From Megalonaias nervosa (lineage: Eukaryota; Mollusca; Bivalvia; Unionida; Unionidae), in the NCBI GenBank assembly GCA_016617855.1, contig JAECUM010031314.1, positions 1 through 64,000 of the forward strand: 64,000 nucleotides of DNA. The letters are read 5' to 3'. The notes under the pieces were generated by a model. The model saw only the letters and a program-made list of their open reading frames with translations. It searched no databases and was not told the origin of the DNA. The position numbers and the translations under genes were made by a program. Below, piece after piece: positions 57,936 through 64,000 of the stretch (position 1 is the stretch's first letter; each line of letters begins with the position of its first letter).

Positions 57936-58139
57936 CATTTTCTGTTGTAGTGTATAAAACATTGTCAAATCAACACACATTTTAGACATTTTCTGTTGTA
58001 GTGTATAAAACATTGTCAAATCAACACACATTTTAGACATTTTCTGTTGTAGTGTATAAAACATTGTCAAATCAACACACATTTTAGACATTTTCTGTTG
58101 TAGTGTATAAAACATTGTCAAATCAACACACATTTAAGT
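57936..58139 (+). repeat. 51-bp minisatellite, four nearly identical units
   Basis: The unit begins 'cattttctgttgtagtgtat'. The length is a multiple of three, so the minus strand reads an open 17-residue repeat; nothing suggests it is translated. Confidence 0.97.
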
Positions 58140-60454
58140 GCTGCAATCCATCTATGTCTGGACCAGTACCTTCTGCCAGGGTCTTAATAATTTTAATTTC
58201 AACTGCCCAGTCAAATGCTAACAAGGATCAACAGGTCCTGCTTCTTTACTGTAACCTTGCAACAACATCATAATATTTGTTAAATATCAAGTAGCTATGA
58301 CAAAGACTTTGTCCCTGATACAGGGAGAACAGTTTATGTAATTGTTATGATGACACTGCAAATGGTCCCAAACTGACATAAGAAAACGCTCTACCAGTGG
58401 TCTCCTTATTAATACCTGTATTATGAACTTTCTAAGAATTAGTGACAACAAACAATTAATTAATGTAATTAAATTTGCAACTGAACCCATGAACTAGACC
58501 CTTCAGCTTGTAAGTTTGAATATCATTTAAGATGCATGTAATGTTAAAAATTGAGGCCACCCAATTATATCTTTTAAGAGTGTAATGTGTCGAATTTTGA
58601 AGAAGTACTGGATCCTAAAGTTGAATAAATTGTGCATTAAAATTTTATCATAGTCAAGCCAGAAAAGTCTCTGAGAAAGGTCACTTTGATATTTCCCTTG
58701 TTTCATCTGTGAAACATAAAAGGGCCTATGTTTAAGCTTCAGTGGAATTGACCCAGTCATCGTAATGGTATATTGGTAGAGAGTACATTAGAACTACAAC
58801 CGTATCTGTTGTAAAGGACCGCATGTCAAATAATTGATCTTCAAAGTAAAGCTAATTGCAGCATATTCTAGGCTGTCGAAAACTGATGAAAGACATGATT
58901 ATTTTGGGAAAGATTTAGGAACAGTTGCTTTCGATTGGTCAGTTAAAATTAAGGTGTACACTTTGGAAGTAACCTGAATTTAAGGTAGCGACTTGGCTCA
59001 GAATTCTTTAGTCCAATTTTGCTTGTGAGAATTCGAATTTGAGACTCCAGTGGAAAAACCTGAGAATAGCGTTTTCCCTCGTTAACAAAGTAGAGAGGCC
59101 AGATAGCTGTCTTGAAAGGAAAAGACAGGCCATAGTGCTAGGATGCACGATTGTGTCGAAAAGAAACAGCATTAAGGTACGCAATTTTAATTTCCATGTA
59201 ATTTTCTATTTTGTTGTCTGGTTTTATGCAAATGTATGCTTATGATGTAATCCAAATGTTCAAATGTGTGGTATTTTAAAGGGATTTATGAATTAATTTC
59301 CTTTGTCTGTAGGATGATACTGTTTATCATGAGTTAATGATAATTTCATATTTATATATGATTTTGTAATGCTCAAATGATCTTGCAGGTTATTAGTTAC
59401 TGTAAGCTGGAATTTAGTGAATCTTATGCAATAGTAATCGAGCATTTATCTTATTGAGTGGAACTGGCTAGCCAGATGTAAGGAGATGTATAGTAATGTA
59501 TGCTGATATATATGGCAGCATTGTCTGTATATAGCGCACGTGTTAATTTCTAATCAACTGCCGCGTGGAGCAGGGGCAATGAACTGTTTAATTAAGGTCA
59601 GACTTGGTATATTGCAATGGTCATTTGTAACTATAGATAACGATTGTACCTTACCTCAAATACAGTAAATGTGTAAGGACCGTTAATCGTTAAGGTCACA
59701 TTAGGTCAGAATTTATGCAGTGTGGATAGCTATTTACGTCTCTGAATAATGGAAGAGAATTTTATACATACAGATAGGTGGTGAACATATATAGCTTTAG
59801 TCGTAATCTTGTCATTTAAGGGAACAGCTTTATATATCCTCCCTGAGAAACCCGATGAGGACAGTCCAAGAGGGAAGCCCGCATATAAAGAGTACGGAAT
59901 AGCATGGGTCAGAGAAAGAACCAAGCATACACACGTAGACGAGGAATATGCAAAGTCAAGAGAGAATGACGCCAGGTGATGCAAGTCAGGCGTGGACATT
60001 GTACTCTTTTCACCACTCATTACTATTATGAACAAATCTGTAAATTGAACACTGCTATTAAATTCCATTAATGTAAATTGGTTGGATTGTAATTGCAATT
60101 TTAGCTTATGTATTAATTAAATTTATTTATTTTTTATTGTTTAAGGGGGCTCGTATTTGTTTATTTCTTCTCAATAGTCTTGCTTAGTTCTCTGTCAATG
60201 TTCTATCTATCTATTCACACTGGGCAATAACATCAAGGGAGGTTATCCTCTAGATAACGATCGCCAAATCAATTAACAGAGGGGCACACACACACCCACG
60301 TCCACCTTCCCGACACCCCTTTACAAAGAGTCAGCAATCGTTATTCCTGTGGCATGTTTAAATCGTTCATGGGCCCTTCTTCTTCTAAAGGCTATTTGCC
60401 CTGTGTAGTATTAATTTTTTTTGAGCTAATATATACAAATCTTTAAGTCAAGCA
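58140..60454. other. Long gap, no confident gene
   Basis: A frame at 59039-59176 ending in 'aag|gtacgc' could be a first exon, but it shows no known motif. A short 'atcaagggaggttatc' phrase near 60232 is of a type I recall as common in mollusc DNA. No structured repeat seen. Confidence 0.4.
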
Positions 60455-60595
60455 CATATACATAGGTAATGTGATCACTGAAAGGCCACAAGCCCTTGTA
60501 AGGCAAGCATCAATTCATAGGTAATATGATCACTGAAAGGCTTAAATACATAGATAATGTGATCACTACACGGCCACATGCCCTTGGCTTATGAA
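60455..60595 (+). repeat. Degenerate tandem repeat, three units of about 50 bp
   Basis: The core phrase 'taatgtgatcactgaaaggc' appears at about 60465, 60520 and 60555, with 'ccacaagcccttg' in the first and third units. Confidence 0.85.
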
Positions 60596-61762
60596 CCACA
60601 TATTTTTATATCTGGCAACGCAAAATCATGTCTTTAATAGCTTCCGAAGATTTATAAAAGGTCTTAGTCTCAGCCATCTGGGTCTGGATAATCTTTCTCA
60701 TTTCCGATTTTCATCCCTATGCAACTGGAACCCATACCTTGACCAGGGAAATAAAGTAAAACCAGATTTGTGTTTGTAAACAATGTATTCCCCTACTGCA
60801 GATGAAAAGGTAAAAAAATATCAAAGGCATAGAGATTTAATGAGCCAATACTTATGCCCATAAGTATGCATACAAACCTCATTTGCTTCAGTCAGAAGAT
60901 TTTTGAATAAACTTGCTAACAAGATTTCATTAAAAAGTCTGGAAAAGTAAAAAAAAGTCACACACCCAACACCACACCCCTACCCACTCATTCAAATGAT
61001 GTGAAAAACGAAATAAATTCACATTTATAGAAACATGCCAGTTTAATTTCATTTGTCTGATTTTTTTATATGTGGTGCTGAGAAAGTTACAACTGTAAAA
61101 AGTCTAAGTTAAAACCTTAAAAAATTAAAACACTAGTTAAACAGCATCATGTCAAATAAATATGGATAGAAAATGTCAACCAAATATTATTTGTATATGC
61201 CAAATAGATTATTTTCATTTGTGTAAGTCATGAAGTTTTTGCTAAATCATTCTAACAAGCTGCCCAAGATGGATAGGACTAAAATCAAGATGCTCCTTCT
61301 TCAAGAAGTGGGGGCAATACAAAAAAAAAGGTGTCCAAGAATTTGTGGCACTAGATGGGCTTTGAAGAAACAAAAAATAATTCTTACCCTAACTTACTTA
61401 AAACAAATATAATTCATACTGACAGATGTATTGTTGTAAAAACAATTTAGTTTTAAGTAATCTGACGTATTTGTTAACTCCATATCCACTTTTACATCAC
61501 CAATTTGATTGTATCAGCACTCTGATATTCCTGATTAAATAATTCACATTAGAATGAATATTCAGTGTAGGCCTTTTTCTTACACTGACAGCTGGAAATT
61601 ATTAGTGCAGACCTAGTCTGGGTAGGCTGATCCTAGAGCGATCTGTCAATTTTTTTATTAAGCTTCCTGCCATAACTGACACTGATATTTCTATGACACT
61701 TAACACTGTCAGCACTAAACAGTGGCAATAAAGCCAGTTATGATAAAAAAAATTTAAAGTTG
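60596..61762. other. Gap; expected 3' UTR of the gene at 61763
   Basis: AT-rich. If 61763-61977 is a last exon, its 3' UTR lies here on the minus strand. No polyadenylation site singled out. Confidence 0.4.
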
Positions 61763-61977
61763 TCAAGCTTGTAAACTAGTATATCCCGTGAAATGCCAGT
61801 GTCGCTCAATTGTGGCACCAACACCAGTAATGTCTTGTCTAAAAATCATTGGCATTTTCTCCATTAGTGATTCAAGTTCACTGACTCGTGTCTCGACACC
61901 CAGGCGATGCAAGTATGACCAAATATAGTCGATGGAGGCTCCCGTCGGATGAACATGAAGAAAACAGCTGACCAAAC
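61763..61977 (-). CDS. Terminal coding exon resembling the C-terminus of SANBR (KIAA1841)
   Basis: A minus-strand exon of about 71 codons. The acceptor 'aatcctcag' lies just right of 61977 and the stop is at 61763-61765. The protein reads 'SCFLHVHPTGASIDYIWSYL', 'RLGVETRVSELESLM', then 'FRQDITGVGATIERHWHF', ending 'GYTSLQA'. From memory, the end of the vertebrate SANT/BTB protein KIAA1841 (SANBR, linked to class-switch recombination control) has a very similar 'HVHP.GAS..YI.SYLQRL...FRQE.TGVGA.LE.RWKF' pattern. I could not run a search, so no symbol is assigned. No break is seen, and it is the only coding piece here that looks like a conserved host gene. Upstream exons would be to the right; I could not identify one before 64000. 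Confidence 0.6.
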
Positions 61978-62289
61978 CTGAGGATTAAATACATGTATTG
62001 TGTTAAAATTTTTATTTGCATCAGTGTACTGTCATCCTATGCAGACACTGTTTATTTGTGGTAGAATATTTCTGCTAGTGCAAAATGTTTTTCGCAAATG
62101 TTTCGCCAGCATATATTCTTTCAGATTAAAAAGACTAACCATTAAAGCAAGTCCATCTTTATAGCTGAACTTTCTAGCTAAATTCAAATATTTTAGATTA
62201 GCTTTAGAGTAGTAACAAGAGTACTGTGATATATTGCATGCTCACTCCATGTTCTCTGTGTAAACACTAGTAGATCATTGTTGATTTGA
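61978..62289 (-). other. Intron sequence upstream of the terminal exon
   Basis: Noncoding; begins the presumed last intron of the gene on the minus strand, which would extend through the repeat block to the right. Confidence 0.4.
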
Positions 62290-63410
62290 GAGATTAGTTA
62301 CCAATGGGTCTCAATGGCCTGGACCTCTGGTTAATGCAGTCAGTCTCAAACATAACTTCCTGTGCAGAATGCATTATTTTCTTATCAGACTCACCCTGAC
62401 TGCAAACTCTGTACTTTGGACCTTAATATCTACAAATGTCTTCATTACCTCAGTACAAGCCATCCACAAAGTTTGGTCAAGGAACCTAATCTTGAACATA
62501 AGTTATTTTGCAAAACCCATTTTCTTGTGAGTAACAATGGCCTTGACCTTTTGATTTTTGACCACAACATCCATAGACCTCTTCCATACTTTAAATGCAG
62601 GCCCTCCACAAACTCTGGACCATAGTTAAGATCTAACACTGTAACATCAGAAGCTAGTTTTCTTCTGTCAGTCAGTAACCCTCACCCAAAGTGGAAGTCA
62701 TGCACAACCTTTGGTGAAGGTATATGACTGAGAACTAAAGTATTTGTGCAGTGAACATTTTTCATTTTTCAGCCAGTGCCTTTGACCTTAGACTTTTTCA
62801 TCCCCAACAAAATAGTCTTCGATCTTAAAAGTTAGACCCTTCCACCTGAAAATTTTCTCAACATTTCAAGTAACAAAATCCTCCTTTACACATGGAAAAC
62901 TGACAAATCCAGCATATTTTTAGTTAGAATGTTTCTTAGTTAAGATTCTGAGCTGCATGAAGTTTTATGACTGGAGGAATCAGGTCTGTGATGAAGAACC
63001 AAGTTTTCATGTGGAAGTTATTTTTTCTTCTCCATGTAACAGTAACCTTGAGCTTTGATCTTTTGGCCCCTAGATCAATAGAATCTTCTTTACCCAAAGT
63101 GCAAGCCATCCACAACAAAGACTGATTCAGGTCTGTGATCCACAGAATTGATGTTATTGTGCAGAGACCATTATTGTCTCAGTCAGTGTCCTTGACCATT
63201 TGCCATTGACCACCAAAGTGATTTTTACCCTAAGCCATCCTGAAAGTTTGGCTAATGTCTGTATTGTAGAACTAATATTATAAAGCAGAAACCATTTTTT
63301 ATGCAGTCATAGTAATTGTGATGTTTGTTCCTTTGACCATGAAATTATAATCTTCTTACTTATCCCAAGTCCAAGTTTGGTAACAGTTGATGGTGGAGAA
63401 CAAAATAGGT
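62290..63410. repeat. Diffuse periodic repeat, about six units of 150-200 bp
   Basis: Recurring phrases: 'ccttgaccttttgat', 'gcctttgaccttagac', 'ccatccacaaagtttggtca', 'gcagaaaccat', 'gtctgtgatcc'. Spaced units of this kind are, as I recall, common in bivalve genomes. Units are diverged and no exact period is fixed. Confidence 0.65.
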
Positions 63411-63904
63411 AGCAATGAATAGACAAATGCATAAACTAATGGCAGGTGCATAAAAACCAAATAAATAATAGATATCAGTGTGTTTTTAACAGTTAAGAAA
63501 TTTACTATATTTTATGGTAGGATACTCATGAAAGATTAATTATCACAAGGTTGAAAAATAATTAGAAAATTGAAATTAATGAAAAATCAAAACAAACTTA
63601 GGTAAAAAAGGTCAATTTAATTAATAACTACTTTGTATTATTTTCATTCAAGGTAAACTAAGTAATTTTGAGACATGATGAAAAATGGTAAAAGTCAGTA
63701 TGGAAGGGCTGGTCGGAATAAACTGATGTTTAATGCTGCAAGCCCAAACTTGGTCTCTTTTATTTCGTTTTCCATGAGCTTTTCTGAAACCTATACACTG
63801 TACCTAAATATATACAATATATACTCAAGAATAATTTTGATCCAACTACAATCAGCTTATTTGACTGGTTTTTAAAGGCACTTTTAACACATTACTGGCT
63901 ATAT
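63411..63904. other. AT-rich gap
   Basis: Nothing recognised. Confidence 0.4.
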
Positions 63905-64000
63905 CAAGCTGAGTGAATGAGACAGTCTGGGCAGGCATTGAACCTGTGATCCTTGGATTACAAGTTCTATGATCTACCAAGTAAGCTACTGCTCATCCCT
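63905..64000 (-). mobile_element. tRNA-Thr-like SINE head or tRNA pseudogene, cut by the window edge
   Basis: Minus strand: 'agcttacttggtagatc' (A-box-like), an anticodon-loop-like 'cttgtaa' (anticodon TGT, Thr) and B-box-like 'caggttcaatgcc'. The acceptor arm does not pair, so it is not a working tRNA gene. A SINE head is most likely. Confidence 0.6.

Noticed and set aside
57915..58133. Minus-strand 72-codon frame with a 17-residue repeat
   Set aside because: It is explained by a 51-bp noncoding minisatellite whose length happens to be a multiple of three.
59039..59176. Possible first exon ending in a GT donor
   Set aside because: No recognised motif, no matching acceptor exon downstream, and many such frames occur by chance.
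63905..64000. Functional tRNA-Thr gene
   Set aside because: The anticodon loop and B box are recognisable, but the acceptor stem does not pair and the sequence continues like a SINE body.

Overview
The window looks like an intergenic or intronic stretch of an animal genome crowded with transposable elements. It is AT-rich, coding pieces are split by GT-AG introns, and there are tRNA-derived SINEs, many microsatellites and minisatellites, and several eukaryote-only transposon families. Three things suggest a lophotrochozoan, most likely a bivalve mollusc: the APE-RT-RNase H LINE family, the CA-tailed SINEs, and the block at 62290-63410 of spaced units of the 'ccttgacctttgacc' kind. The species call is inference. 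Only one exon looks like a host gene (61763-61977, minus), resembling the C-terminus of SANBR/KIAA1841.

Layout. 1-8660: two nested minus-strand copies of one I-superfamily (Nimb-like) LINE; copy A (787-6540) is full length and sits inside copy B (6541-8660 plus 1-786). 9577-15763: two convergent intron-containing genes, a SWIM/YqaJ nuclease (+) and a THAP/DDE transposase (-). This is the gene content known for ISL2EU-type elements of the PIF/Harbinger group; a SINE has landed between their 3' ends. 15858-17858: a deletion derivative and an old LINE copy C. 18935-27725: LINE copy D, whose 5' UTR was hit by a Mutator-like element (22804-27588), whose own transposase gene was hit by a hAT element (23301-25867). 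28381-28516: another LINE deletion derivative. 31052-33215: a pogo/Tigger element. 34037-36103: a second hAT. 39431-39555: a foldback element. 39905-43341: a Ty3/gypsy retrotransposon with its integrase segment inverted.

45407-47758 holds two hAT-like MITEs and two SINEs. 48360-52090 is LINE copy E. 52531-58139 holds several minisatellites, a third SINE and a second foldback element. From 58140 the sequence is quieter, apart from the host exon, the diffuse periodic repeat and a tRNA-Thr-like sequence at the right edge.

No transposable element is clearly active. Breaks include nonsense codons, single-base indels (many in homopolymers), lost start codons and lost catalytic residues (hAT-1 first Asp to Tyr; Tigger third Asp to Gly). 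The most interesting points are: (1) the SWIM/YqaJ plus THAP/DDE pair and its uneven decay; (2) a conserved 5'-terminal LINE hairpin, with one copy whose base change keeps the pairing only on the sense RNA; (3) the same LINE 5' end joined to the same nucleotide of the LINE endonuclease gene in two places; and (4) LINE derivatives that keep the 5' terminus but lose most of the element.
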